Origin: Methylacidiphilales bacterium
GTDB taxonomy: Bacteria; Verrucomicrobiota; Verrucomicrobiia; Methylacidiphilales; UBA1321
Length of the DNA stretch: 64,000 nt
Assembly (NCBI GenBank): GCA_021272165.1
Contig: JAJSLK010000014.1
Coordinates: forward strand, 1 to 64,000
Direction of reading: 5' to 3'
A model generated the notes under the pieces. The model made no database searches. It had not been told where the DNA came from and saw nothing but the letters and a program-made list of their open reading frames with translations. Positions 38,842 through 48,592 of the stretch are shown in pieces. The stretch's first letter is position 1. Every line of letters begins with the position of its first letter. Both the position numbers and the translations under genes were made by a program.

Positions 38842-40866
38842 TTAGAGCAGGCTCTTGGCCACTTCGAGAACGTGGTCCACCGTCAGGCCGTATTCCTTGA
38901 GGATGCGCTCGTAGGGAGCCGACGCGCCGAATTTCTCGACGCCGACAAACTTGCCCGCGCTGGTGGTGTACCGTTCCCAGCCGAGACGGACGCCCGCTTC
39001 AACCGCGACGCGCTTGGTCACCGACGGAGGCAGAACGCTGTCGCGATAGCTTTGCGGCTGGGCCTCGAAAAGTTCCCAACTCGGCAGCGAGACGACGCGC
39101 GCGGCCTTGCCTTCGGCGCCAAGCTTCTGCGCCGCTTCGTAGGCCAGCGAAACTTCCGACCCGGTGCCGATGAGGATGATGTCCGGCGTGGAGCCGGGTT
39201 TCGATTCCCAGAGCGTATAGCCCCCCTTGAGCACGCCCGAGGCGGGAGCGGTCTTGGTCCGGTCGAAGACCGGAACATTCTGGCGAGTAAGCATGATGGT
39301 GCTCGTCTGTGTGGTGGCCTGCAGGGCGGCCAGCCAGGCGTACCCGGCCTCGTTGGCATCGGCGGGGCGCAGCACCAAAACGCGCGGAATGGCGCGCAGC
39401 GTGGCGAGATGCTCAACCGGCTCATGCGTCGGGCCGTCCTCGCCCACGCAGATGGAATCGTGCGTGAAGATATAGATCGTCTGAAGACCGCTGAGTGAAG
39501 CCAGCCGGATGGGCGGGCGCATGTAATCGGTGAAGACGAAGAAGGTCGAGCCGAACGGGATGAGTCCGCCGTAATAGGCGAGCCCGGCGCAAATAGCGCC
39601 CATGCCGTGTTCGCGGATGCCGAAGTGAAGATTTCGTCCGCCGTAATTGCCTTTCTCGAAAGAGCCGAATTCCTTGATCCAGGTTTTGGTCGAGGGGGCG
39701 AGATCGGCCGAGCCGCCGATGAGGCTGGGCACCGCGCCGAACAGCACTTTCAGGATTTCGCCGCCGGCATTGCGCGTGGCAATGGCTTTTTCCGGCCCGT
39801 ATTTGGGCAGCAGCGATTCAAGATTAGCGGGAAGCTTTTTGGCCAGGACATCTTTCCACGTTTGTGCCTTCTCGGGATTCTTTGCGGTGTAATCGGCGAA
39901 AAGCTTGTTCCAGTCGGCCTCTTCCTTCGCCCAGCCCTTGCGCTTTTCAGCAAAGAAATCCTTCACGCGCTGCGGGACGAGGAACTGCGCATCTTCCGGC
40001 CATCCGATGTTCCGTTTCGTCGCGGCGACTTCCTCAGGACCAAATGCATCCGAGTGGGCCTTTGGCGTGCCCTGCAGCTTGGGCGATCCCTTGCCGATGA
40101 CCGTTTTCCCGATGATGATCGTGGGCTGGCCCTTGGTCGCAAGCGCCTCGCGCAGCGCCGCGTCGATCTGCGTCTGGTCGTTGCCGTTGATGGAAATGAC
40201 ATGCCAGTGATAACCCTTAAAGCGGGAAGGAACATCGTCGCTGTAGGAGAGGCTGGTCATGCCTTCGATGGAGACGCTGTTGTCATCGTAGAACCAGACG
40301 AGATTGTCGAGGCCGAGATGCCCGGCCAGCGAGGCGGCCTCATGCGAGATGCCTTCCTGCAAATCGCCGTCGGAGACGATGGTGTAAACGCGATGATCGG
40401 AGACCGCGAATTCGGGCGTATTGAATGTTGCGGCAAAATGCTTTTGAGCGATGGCCAGCCCGACCGAATTGCCGGTGCCCTGACCGAGAGGCCCGGTCGT
40501 GACTTCGACGCCTTCGGTCTCGTGGCTCTCGGGATGGCCGGGGGTCAGGCTGCCCCACTGGCGGAAATTCTTGAGCTGGTCGAGCGTCATTTTCTCGAAC
40601 CCGGTCAGATGCAGCAGCGAATAAATGAGCATCGAGCCATGGCCGGCGGAGAGGACGAAGCGGTCGCGATTGGCCCAGTGGGGATTGGCCGGGTTGAATT
40701 TCAGGTACTTGGTCCAGAGAACGAAGGCGAAGTCGGCGCAGCCCATGGGCAGGCCGCAATGACCGCTGTTCGCCTTTTGCACCGCATCGACGGTAAGGGT
40801 GCGGATGGTGTTGGGAACGAGGGTTTCGAGTGGCTCGGTGGCGAATTGGGCGGGTTCCTGGCTCAT
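38842..40866 (-). CDS. tkt: Transketolase
   Basis: ANSGHCGLPMGCADFAFVLW, DGDLQEGISHEAASLAGHLGLDNLVWFYDDN, GIREHGMGAICAG, THDSICVGEDGPTHEPVEHLA. Confidence 0.96.
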   Translation of the reverse strand: MSQEPAQFATEPLETLVPNTIRTLTVDAVQKANSGHCGLPMGCADFAFVLWTKYLKFNPANPHWANRDRFVLSAGHGSMLIYSLLHLTGFEKMTLDQLKNFRQWGSLTPGHPESHETEGVEVTTGPLGQGTGNSVGLAIAQKHFAATFNTPEFAVSDHRVYTIVSDGDLQEGISHEAASLAGHLGLDNLVWFYDDNSVSIEGMTSLSYSDDVPSRFKGYHWHVISINGNDQTQIDAALREALATKGQPTIIIGKTVIGKGSPKLQGTPKAHSDAFGPEEVAATKRNIGWPEDAQFLVPQRVKDFFAEKRKGWAKEEADWNKLFADYTAKNPEKAQTWKDVLAKKLPANLESLLPKYGPEKAIATRNAGGEILKVLFGAVPSLIGGSADLAPSTKTWIKEFGSFEKGNYGGRNLHFGIREHGMGAICAGLAYYGGLIPFGSTFFVFTDYMRPPIRLASLSGLQTIYIFTHDSICVGEDGPTHEPVEHLATLRAIPRVLVLRPADANEAGYAWLAALQATTQTSTIMLTRQNVPVFDRTKTAPASGVLKGGYTLWESKPGSTPDIILIGTGSEVSLAYEAAQKLGAEGKAARVVSLPSWELFEAQPQSYRDSVLPPSVTKRVAVEAGVRLGWERYTTSAGKFVGVEKFGASAPYERILKEYGLTVDHVLEVAKSLL

Positions 40867-40947
40867 AAGTCCGGTCAAGCTAACGCGGCACACGCTGCAT
40901 GTCTAGAGGCTATCGGGAAATAGGCATGTGACAAAAAGGAGTCATTC

Positions 40948-41655
40948 TTACCACGGAATCTCGCCGTGCTCCTCAAGATAATGGTTCGTCAGGGAATGGG
41001 GGACCTCAGTAATAAGGCGGATGATGTTGTGCGCGCCTTTTTCCACCGGCAGGGGCGCATTTTCCGTCCCCATTTCCGTCCGCACCCAGCCGGGCGAGGC
41101 GGCGTTGACGCTGATGCCGCGCGGCTGAAGCGCCTCGGCCAGCTTGCGCGTAGCGGCGTTCAGGGCGGCCTTGGAGATGCCATAGCCGGCCCAACCATCG
41201 CCCATGTTGGCCATGGAACCGAGCTGGCTGCTGACATTGATGACGCGCGACGGCTTGCCCGCCTCTAGCAGCGGCAGCAGCGCCTGGGTCAGCAGGACGG
41301 GGCCGAGGGTATTGGTGACGAAGCAGTCGCGCAGATCGGCGGCGGTCGCCTTCAAAATCGTGCCCTGCCAGGTATCGAGAATCGCCGCATTGTTGATCAG
41401 GACATTGAGGGCCTTGAGCCGCTGTTTGAGTTCGCGCGCCGCGTTCTGGATACTCGTTTCGTCCGAGGTATCGAGCAGGAGGAAGTCGACTTTCAGGCCA
41501 TCTCCGGCCAATTCCTTGACCGCAGCCTCGCCCCGCTGGGCTGAGCGGGCGCTGAGAATGACGTGATGGCCGAACCGGGCCAACTGGCGGCAGATTTCGA
41601 GTCCGATGCCTTTATTGGCGCCGGTGACGAGAATGGTCTGGGGCGATTTGCTCAT
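40948..41655 (-). CDS. SDR family oxidoreductase (carbonyl-reductase-like)
   Basis: ILVTGANKGIGLEICRQLARFG...LINNAAI...GYGISKAALNAATRKLA. Confidence 0.92.
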   Translation of the reverse strand: MSKSPQTILVTGANKGIGLEICRQLARFGHHVILSARSAQRGEAAVKELAGDGLKVDFLLLDTSDETSIQNAARELKQRLKALNVLINNAAILDTWQGTILKATAADLRDCFVTNTLGPVLLTQALLPLLEAGKPSRVINVSSQLGSMANMGDGWAGYGISKAALNAATRKLAEALQPRGISVNAASPGWVRTEMGTENAPLPVEKGAHNIIRLITEVPHSLTNHYLEEHGEIPW

Positions 41656-41783
41656 AATGGGAAAAGCTAACACGATTCGCCCGGAGGGAAAGGGACGACG
41701 ATGACAGACATTTAATCTGGCCCGAGCCAGCCCGGCTCGACATGACCCCGGGGCCCGATAGGCTCATTTTCAGTCTTATTCTT

Positions 41784-42683
41784 ATGATTGATGAAACGGT
41801 ATCGACCGTCGACCAGATGATCCATCCGCCTTCCGCACCCGAGCTTCTGGTCGAGGAAGCCGGGCAGGCCGCGCAAAATCTCTGGTGGGACGACCGTGAC
41901 GAATCACTCTGGTGGACCGACGTAGCGGGCGGCGCCGTTTACCGGCTCAATTGGAAAACCCGCATCCAGAGCGCGGTGTATGAAGGGCCGACGGTTGGCG
42001 CTTTTGTGCCGCAGGAGGACCACAGTTGGCTCCTATTCCGGGACAAGGATATCGCGTTGCTGGATTTTGAAAGCCATTCCCAGATCATGCCGCTGATTGA
42101 GAATGTCCGTTTCGACGGCGATCGCTTTAGCGAGGCCGTGGCTGATGTCGAAGGCCGAGTTTTAGCCGGTACCGTCCGCAATGAACGTCCGAACGGCGCC
42201 GGGATTTATCTTCTGGAAAAAAACGGCACGCTGGGCAAGGAACTGGGCGGCACCGGCCAATCCAATGGCATGGCCTGGAATGCCAAGGGCGACGCGCTCT
42301 ACTGGTGTTGCGGCACCACCAAGACGATCTGGCGCTGCCGTTACGATGCGAAACGGGGCGCAATCTCAAACCGGCAGGTTTTTCACGAATGTCTGCCGGA
42401 GGAAGGGACGCCGACCGGTCTGGCGCTCGATTCGGAGGGCACGCTCTGGTCGGGCCGCCGCGACACCGGGGTGATTCTCAAGATTGGCGAGAATCGCCAG
42501 TTGCTCGGACAGGTGACTTTTCCCGCCAAGCACCTGACCTCGGTCGCCTTTGGCGGTCCGGATCACCGCACCGTCTTCGTGACCGGAATAACGGATGAGG
42601 GCCGCTCGAAAATCTTCACGCTGCAATCGCCCGTTCCGGGGATGACCTTGAGGCGTTCCAGGATCGAGCGGGTGAAGGCTTAA
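41784..42683 (+). CDS. SMP-30/gluconolactonase family protein
   Basis: EAGQAAQNLWWDDRDESLWWTDVAGGAVYRLNW...GQSNGMAWNAKGDALYW...PTGLALDSEGTLWSG. Confidence 0.88.
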   Translation: MIDETVSTVDQMIHPPSAPELLVEEAGQAAQNLWWDDRDESLWWTDVAGGAVYRLNWKTRIQSAVYEGPTVGAFVPQEDHSWLLFRDKDIALLDFESHSQIMPLIENVRFDGDRFSEAVADVEGRVLAGTVRNERPNGAGIYLLEKNGTLGKELGGTGQSNGMAWNAKGDALYWCCGTTKTIWRCRYDAKRGAISNRQVFHECLPEEGTPTGLALDSEGTLWSGRRDTGVILKIGENRQLLGQVTFPAKHLTSVAFGGPDHRTVFVTGITDEGRSKIFTLQSPVPGMTLRRSRIERVKA

Positions 42684-43975
42684 TTGCCTGGCACCACCTG
42701 CGCAGCTTCTTCCTCGACGGGCTGATTCATCAGCGTCTCGACAATGGTTTCAGCGGCGCGGGGGCGGCCATAGGCAAGCGCCTTGGTCCGCATGGCTTCG
42801 AGCTGCGCCGGTTGGTCGAGCAGGCCGTCGATTTTGTAGGCCAGAGTGGTGAATTCGTTGCACTTCATCGCGATGCCCTTTTCAAGCAGGTGATCGCTAT
42901 TGCGGTCTTCCTGTCCGGGAATTGGCGCGACAATCACCATGGGCAATCCGGAGGCAAGTGACTCGGCGGTAGTCAGTCCACCCGGCTTGCCGATGAACAG
43001 GTCGGACATTTGCATCCAGCGATGCATTTCGTTGGTGTAGCCAAGGACCTTGAAACTGAGCGCCGGATTGACCGCTTCGATGGCCCGAACCTGTTTTTCC
43101 AGGTCAGCCTGAAGGTCGGGATTTTTTCCGCAGATCACCACCGCCTGGGCCGGATGGCGCAGGCGGGAGAGGCCCTCGAGGACCCCCGCAGCCGGGCTGA
43201 CGCCCAGTGCCCCGCCGGAGATCAGGAAGAGGGGCCGCTCGGAATCGAAACCGGCCTGGGCCCGGAGCAGGGAGCGGTCTTCTTTTTGACTGAAAGCGGG
43301 ATCGATCGGAATGCCGCTGACGGTGATGTTTTGTTCTGGCAATCCAAGGACCTGGAGATGGACTTTGCTTTCCTCCAGGGCGACGAAATAGCGGTGGAAC
43401 GTGCGGCAGAGCCACATGGCATGGACGTCGAAATCGGTGACGACAATGGATAGCCGCGCGTTGAGTTTTCCCTTGCTGATGAGATACGAAATAATTTCCG
43501 CGGGGAGGAAGTGGGTGCAGACGGTGATGTCGGGCTTGTACCGGGCGATGAACCGTTCCAGGGGGCCGGTGTTGAGCCGGTCGAGCATGAGCCGCATCCG
43601 GTCGGTTTTCCACGGCTCGTCCGTGCTGTTGTAGACCCAACCAAGCACCGTGGGTGCTTTTTGCACGAGCTGGATGTAGAGCTTGGAATAGAAATCGCGG
43701 AAGAGTTTGTTCGTGAACCGGAGGGCGTCGACGTTGCGCACTTCGCCAACGCCGGGTTGGAGACGGAAGACTTTTTCCAGTGCCTCGGCCGCGCGGACAT
43801 GGCCGGTGCCGGCGCTGGTGGAAAGAATCAGGACCCGGCGTCCGTCGGAGCTGGCTGTGTTCGGCACTTTCAAGGGGCCGAATTTGCGGCGAAGAAAATT
43901 AATGCCGAAGACGGAACGCCGAAGCGTGCCGAACGTGCGCTGCGGGCCCTCGCTTTCTGAGGCAACCGTGTCCAC
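42680..43975 (-). CDS. MGDG-synthase-type (GT28) glycosyltransferase
   Basis: VLILSTSAGTGHVRAAEALEKVF...DFDVHAMW...FLISGGALG...MSDLFIGKPGGLTTAESLASGLPMVIVAPIPGQEDRN. Confidence 0.88.
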   Translation of the reverse strand: MDTVASESEGPQRTFGTLRRSVFGINFLRRKFGPLKVPNTASSDGRRVLILSTSAGTGHVRAAEALEKVFRLQPGVGEVRNVDALRFTNKLFRDFYSKLYIQLVQKAPTVLGWVYNSTDEPWKTDRMRLMLDRLNTGPLERFIARYKPDITVCTHFLPAEIISYLISKGKLNARLSIVVTDFDVHAMWLCRTFHRYFVALEESKVHLQVLGLPEQNITVSGIPIDPAFSQKEDRSLLRAQAGFDSERPLFLISGGALGVSPAAGVLEGLSRLRHPAQAVVICGKNPDLQADLEKQVRAIEAVNPALSFKVLGYTNEMHRWMQMSDLFIGKPGGLTTAESLASGLPMVIVAPIPGQEDRNSDHLLEKGIAMKCNEFTTLAYKIDGLLDQPAQLEAMRTKALAYGRPRAAETIVETLMNQPVEEEAAQVVPGN

Positions 43976-44653
43976 TTAGTGGAGCGCCTTTTTCAGGCCG
44001 CCGATAAAGAGGCAGTGAACGCCGCCAAACTGAAGGCTGTCCTGCACGCCGAGCCAGCGTTCCTTGACCGATTGCCCCGCGACGTAGGTCCCGTTGGTCG
44101 AGCCGAGGTCCTTAAGAAAAACACCATTGCGGGAGTACTCGATGCTCGCGTGGCGCTGCGAGATCGTCGGGTCATTGATCACGATGTCATTGACGGTGGA
44201 ACGCCCGATGTAGGCGAGTCCGGGGCGGATCGGAAACGTTTTAATCTCGGTGCCCAGCGTGATGCGGAGGTAGGGATTCGTGGGCGCAATCCGGATCGGC
44301 TCGGTGGGTCGGCTGTCCGGATCCTTCGAGAGCTCGTCGCGGACCCGGGCGGCCTCGCACAGGACTTCCATGTAGGGAATCTCGATGGTGCGGCGTTGCG
44401 CTTTTTCACCGACGATGAATTCCGTCTGCGGATCGGTCAGGTTGATCAGGGCCACGGCCGCTTCCAATCCCGAGCGAAGCCCAAATTGTGCATCGACGAT
44501 TTCGCCGTCGACCAGATTGATGCGCGCGGGAGGAGCTACGTTCGTGATGTAGATTTCCCCGGTTTTGCGGCCCAAGCCGAAGGCCTGAATTTGTTCGGCA
44601 ATGCTAAGGAGGTTGCCCAACTTGACCGTGTCCCTGCGCATGTCGGGAAGCAT
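43976..44653 (-). CDS. DUF4388-like + FHA domain protein
   Basis: N-terminal LGNLLSIAEQIQAFGLGRKTGEIYI; FHA: AYIGRSTVNDIVINDPTISQRHASIEYSRNGVFLKDLGSTNGTYVAG. Confidence 0.87.
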   Translation of the reverse strand: MLPDMRRDTVKLGNLLSIAEQIQAFGLGRKTGEIYITNVAPPARINLVDGEIVDAQFGLRSGLEAAVALINLTDPQTEFIVGEKAQRRTIEIPYMEVLCEAARVRDELSKDPDSRPTEPIRIAPTNPYLRITLGTEIKTFPIRPGLAYIGRSTVNDIVINDPTISQRHASIEYSRNGVFLKDLGSTNGTYVAGQSVKERWLGVQDSLQFGGVHCLFIGGLKKALH

Positions 44654-44756
44654 ACGGGTTTATCTTAATCACGTTTGGACAAAGGTCGAGTAATTCTCGA
44701 GAGGAAGCTCTTGAGTCTTGCCCCTGACGCGGCGTTGTTACATAAAGACGGCTGTA

Positions 44757-45431
44757 ATGTCGGGCAAGCTTTACGTTGTCGCCACCCCCATCGGTAATCT
44801 GGAGGACATGCCTCCCCGCGCCTTGCGGGTGCTGCGCGAAGCCGACCTGATTGCGGCGGAGGACACCCGCCATACTGGTCTGTTACTAAGCCGATTCGAA
44901 ATTCGTAAACCGCTAATCAGTTATCATCAGTTCAGTGAAGCAAAACGCACTGCTGAGTTCCTGGAGAAATTTGCGCAGGGACAATCAATTGCCCTGGTTT
45001 CAGACGCCGGCCTGCCGGGCGTGAGCGATCCCGGAGAACGGCTAATCCACGCGACCATTGACGCGGGGGTACCGGTGGAGATCGTGCCCGGTCCCTCCGC
45101 GCCCTTGCTGGCCCTGGCCGGATCGGGCTTTCCCATGGTGCCTTTTTATTTTGGCGGTTTTCTGCCGGTCAAAGGCGGCCAGCGCCGCAAGGAACTCCAG
45201 GCTGCGGCGGCCCGGACTTGTACCAGCATCTATTTCGAGTCGCCCTACCGGATTGTGAGAATGCTGGAGGACGCCGTGGCCGAGATTCCCCAGTGCCGGT
45301 TGTGTCTGGCCCGGGAATTGACGAAAAAATTCGAGGAATACCGTCGCGGAACGCCCGCCGAATTACTGGCCCATTTTCAGGCCCATGAACCTCGGGGCGA
45401 ATTCTGCGTGGTCGTGGCGGCGACTGATTAG
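44757..45431 (+). CDS. rsmI: 16S rRNA (cytidine(1402)-2'-O)-methyltransferase
   Basis: MSGKLYVVATPIGNLEDMPPRALRVLREADLIAAEDTRHTGLLL...SDAGLPGVSDPGERLI. Confidence 0.95.
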   Translation: MSGKLYVVATPIGNLEDMPPRALRVLREADLIAAEDTRHTGLLLSRFEIRKPLISYHQFSEAKRTAEFLEKFAQGQSIALVSDAGLPGVSDPGERLIHATIDAGVPVEIVPGPSAPLLALAGSGFPMVPFYFGGFLPVKGGQRRKELQAAAARTCTSIYFESPYRIVRMLEDAVAEIPQCRLCLARELTKKFEEYRRGTPAELLAHFQAHEPRGEFCVVVAATD

Positions 45432-46618
45432 ACCAGCGCCAGCAGAATACCGGTCAGGAGAATATTGCCGAGCGAAATGGGCAGGATGTATTTCCAGCCG
45501 AGGCTCATGAGCTGGTCATAGCGGAAGCGCGGCAGCGTCCAGCGCACCCAGATGAAGAGCACAATGAACATGCACATCTTGATCAGGAAGACGATCGGAT
45601 AAATGAGCAGGCTCCAGCAGCTTGTCTGGAGGTCGAGATATCCCTTGAAAGGAAGGCTCCAGCCGCCGAAGAAGAGCGTCACCATTAGACAGGAGGCGAC
45701 CATCATCGCGGCATATTCGCCGAGGAAGAAGAGGGCAAACTTCATCGCGGCGTATTCGGTGTGATAGCCGCCGACGAGTTCGGTTTCACTTTCCGGCAGA
45801 TCGAAGGGCAATCGGTTGGTTTCCGCAAAGGCCGAGATAAGGAAAATAAGGAAGGAAAGGAGCATCGGAATCCAGAGCAGATAGCTCGCGAAAGTCTGGT
45901 GTGTGGAAAGAATGGGGAATGCCGTCCAGCCGTAATCGATTTGGTACTGGACCACGTCGGCCAGCCGGAGATTGCCCATGACCAGGAAGACGGGGATGAC
46001 GGAGAGGCCCATCGAAACTTCGTAGGAGATCATCTGGGCGCTGGAACGGATACCGCCGAGGAACGGATATTTGGAATTCGAGGCCCAGCCGGCGAGCACG
46101 ATGCCGTAGACGCTGAGCGAGGCGATGGCAAAGACGAGCAGCACGCCGATGCCGACATCGGCGATCACGCCGGGCGAATGCATCGTGTAACCCCAAGGCC
46201 AGGTGACCGGTGTCGAGCTGGCAAAGGGAATGACGCAGATGGTCAGCAGGGCCGGAACCATGGCCATGGTGGGAGCCAGCCAGAAATAGAATTTGTTCAC
46301 GTGCGCGGGAGTGAATTCCTCCTTGAGCATGAACTTGAGCGCATCGGGCAGCGGCTGGCCCAGGCCCCAGAGGCTCCACTTCGGCATGGTGAACAGGCCG
46401 AGGATATTGACTCCACCCAGCGGCACGCCGACGCGATTTGGGCCGATGCGATCCTGAATGGCGGCGCTGATCTTCCGCTCCGCCATGACTGCGTAGGAGA
46501 CGAGACCGAGGACCGCATTAACGACGATGAAAATCTTGATGACCGAAGCCAGGGCGTCCCATACCCACAAAGGAATGTCGGCGGGAGCATCGGCGAAGGG
46601 GAGGGGAGAGAGAATCAT
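45428..46618 (-). CDS. nuoH: NADH-quinone oxidoreductase subunit H
   Basis: AERKISAAIQDRIGPNRVGVPLGG...AETNRLPFDLPESETELVGGYHTEYAAMKFALFFLGEYAAM. Confidence 0.96.
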   Translation of the reverse strand: MILSPLPFADAPADIPLWVWDALASVIKIFIVVNAVLGLVSYAVMAERKISAAIQDRIGPNRVGVPLGGVNILGLFTMPKWSLWGLGQPLPDALKFMLKEEFTPAHVNKFYFWLAPTMAMVPALLTICVIPFASSTPVTWPWGYTMHSPGVIADVGIGVLLVFAIASLSVYGIVLAGWASNSKYPFLGGIRSSAQMISYEVSMGLSVIPVFLVMGNLRLADVVQYQIDYGWTAFPILSTHQTFASYLLWIPMLLSFLIFLISAFAETNRLPFDLPESETELVGGYHTEYAAMKFALFFLGEYAAMMVASCLMVTLFFGGWSLPFKGYLDLQTSCWSLLIYPIVFLIKMCMFIVLFIWVRWTLPRFRYDQLMSLGWKYILPISLGNILLTGILLALV

Positions 46619-46639
46619 GTAGTCGATGAGGGTGACAAA

Positions 46640-48325
46640 TTATTTGGCCGCGGTTGCGGGCAGATTTTTCAGGTCGACGCCCAGGTCGCCGATCCGGCTC
46701 AAGGAGAGGCCGGAAAGCGCGGGGGTTGCCTCGGTCATCGCCTTGAAGACTTCCTCAATGGTGTGAAGGCCGTTGCCACCGCCGAGCGCCGCTTTGAGCT
46801 GGAGCAGAATCTGCCAGTCGTCCAGGGCCTGACCTGGAATTGAGATCGCCTTGTTCAGGCGCTGTAAACGGCCGTTGCCATTGATCATCGAGCCCCGCTT
46901 TTCAGCGAAGCTGGCGCCGGGGAGAATATAATCGGCCAGCTCGGAGGTCGGGCAGGCGAGGATCGATTGAACCACGAGCAATTTCACGTTTTGCACCGTG
47001 CTGAGCGGCCAACCCGCATCGCCGAGAAGATTTTCATGCAGGACGATCAGGGCCTCGATGCGACCGGTATCAATGCCGTGGCGAATTTGGCCCAGCGTTT
47101 GGCCGCCGTTGGAAAGACCGAAGAGTTCGAGGCCGCGCGCGTTGGGATTCAGATCGGCGCTACGCAGGATGCCGTCGGCTTCGCCCTTGCGCGGGACGAT
47201 GTCGGAAAGGACCGCGTCGCCGCCGAGAATCTTGCGAATCTGGCTGAGCAGGAAAGCTTCCTCGTTAGTCATCCGGCCCGAAGCGACGATGGCAATCTTG
47301 CCGGCCGGAAGTTCGCGCAGTTGCGCGGCCAGCCGGGGAATCAGTTCGGTCCAAGGCGTCGGAAGCTTGCCATGGCCGACCTTGGATACTGGCTCCAACA
47401 GCCGTTCCGGCGCGTGGATATAATGGAAGCCGAGCCGGCCCTGGTCGCACATCCAATGGGAATTGACCGCCTCATTCTCGCGCGGCGTCTGGCGATAAAC
47501 GAGGTTTTCGCGGCTGCCGATGAGCGTGTTGCAGCCCGTGGCGCAGCCGGTGCAGACGCTCTTGGTTTCCTTGAGGAACCAGACGCGCATCTGGAAGCGG
47601 AAATCCTTGCTCGTGAGCGCGCCGACGGGGCAGATGTCGACCGTGTTGAGCGAGTAATTATTATCGAGCCGCTTGCCGGGATGGACGGCGAGGGTGGTAT
47701 GGCTGCCGCGGTCGATGAAGCCAAGCACGTCGTCCTTGACCATTTCCTTGGAAAAACGGATGCAGCGCGAGCACATGATGCAACGTTCGTCATCGAGAAC
47801 GATCCGCTCGCCGATGTCGACCCGCTTCGGTTTCTTCACCTTGTCGTCGGTGAAGCGGCTTCCCTCGCTGCCGTACTGGACCGAGTATTCCTGCAGCTTG
47901 CATTCGCCGGCCTGATCGCAGATCGGGCAGTCGAGCGGGTGATTGATGAGAAGAAATTCCATCACGCCCTTGCGGCATTCCTCGACCAATGGCGACTGGG
48001 TGCGGATGCCCATGCCCTCGGAAATCTGGGTCGCGCAGCCGATTTGCGGGCGCGGCATCCAGGCAATTTCAGGCTTGTTGCCGGCGTCGAGCACCGGCTT
48101 GCGGTTGGCGTCGAGCTTGGGCGTGCCGAGTTCGATCAGGCACATGCGGCAATTGCCGGGAATGGAAAGCTTGGGGTGGTAGCAATAATGGGGAACGAAT
48201 TTCCCGACACGTCGGGCCACCTCGATGACGTTAAGACCTTTGGGAAATTGCATCCATTCGCCGTCGACCTGCACGTTGAGCAGGGGCGCGTCGGGGGCGG
48301 TAACGTCGTGGTTGAAGGGATTCAC
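46640..48325 (-). CDS. nuoG: NADH-quinone oxidoreductase subunit G
   Basis: Cys ligands PHYCYHPKLSIPGNCRMCLIELG, CPICDQAGECKLQEYSVQYG, CIMCSRCIRF. Confidence 0.94.
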   Translation of the reverse strand: MNPFNHDVTAPDAPLLNVQVDGEWMQFPKGLNVIEVARRVGKFVPHYCYHPKLSIPGNCRMCLIELGTPKLDANRKPVLDAGNKPEIAWMPRPQIGCATQISEGMGIRTQSPLVEECRKGVMEFLLINHPLDCPICDQAGECKLQEYSVQYGSEGSRFTDDKVKKPKRVDIGERIVLDDERCIMCSRCIRFSKEMVKDDVLGFIDRGSHTTLAVHPGKRLDNNYSLNTVDICPVGALTSKDFRFQMRVWFLKETKSVCTGCATGCNTLIGSRENLVYRQTPRENEAVNSHWMCDQGRLGFHYIHAPERLLEPVSKVGHGKLPTPWTELIPRLAAQLRELPAGKIAIVASGRMTNEEAFLLSQIRKILGGDAVLSDIVPRKGEADGILRSADLNPNARGLELFGLSNGGQTLGQIRHGIDTGRIEALIVLHENLLGDAGWPLSTVQNVKLLVVQSILACPTSELADYILPGASFAEKRGSMINGNGRLQRLNKAISIPGQALDDWQILLQLKAALGGGNGLHTIEEVFKAMTEATPALSGLSLSRIGDLGVDLKNLPATAAK

Positions 48326-48379
48326 GGGGTAAAATTGAAGCGCCGGGCCATGAATGACCCGGCGCAGCTTCAGATCAGC

Positions 48380-48514
48380 TTAGGAATTCGGATGAACCGG
48401 TTCCGGAGCGGGGGGCGGCGGCTGGGGAGGGGGATTCGAATCGCAGGCCGACAGCATGGCGGCCGCCAGCGACACCGCGCAGATCATGGCAAAGAGTTTG
48501 AGATATGATTTCAT
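48380..48514 (-). CDS. 44-aa Pro-rich lipoprotein
   Basis: Hand translation MKSYLKLFAMICAVSLAAAMLSACDSNPPPQPPPPAPEPVHPNS*; lipobox LSAC; too short for the track. Confidence 0.6.
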   Translation of the reverse strand: MKSYLKLFAMICAVSLAAAMLSACDSNPPPQPPPPAPEPVHPNS

Positions 48515-48592
48515 AATTTGATGTATTGATTGTTGAACTGACGGTTTGAGTCTAGCGAGAAGTACCGTGAGAGCAAGAAGAGGTCGCGATTT

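Noticed and set aside
46967-48508. 513-aa plus-strand ORF opposite nuoG
   Set aside because: Antisense shadow; nuoG cysteine motifs are on the minus strand.
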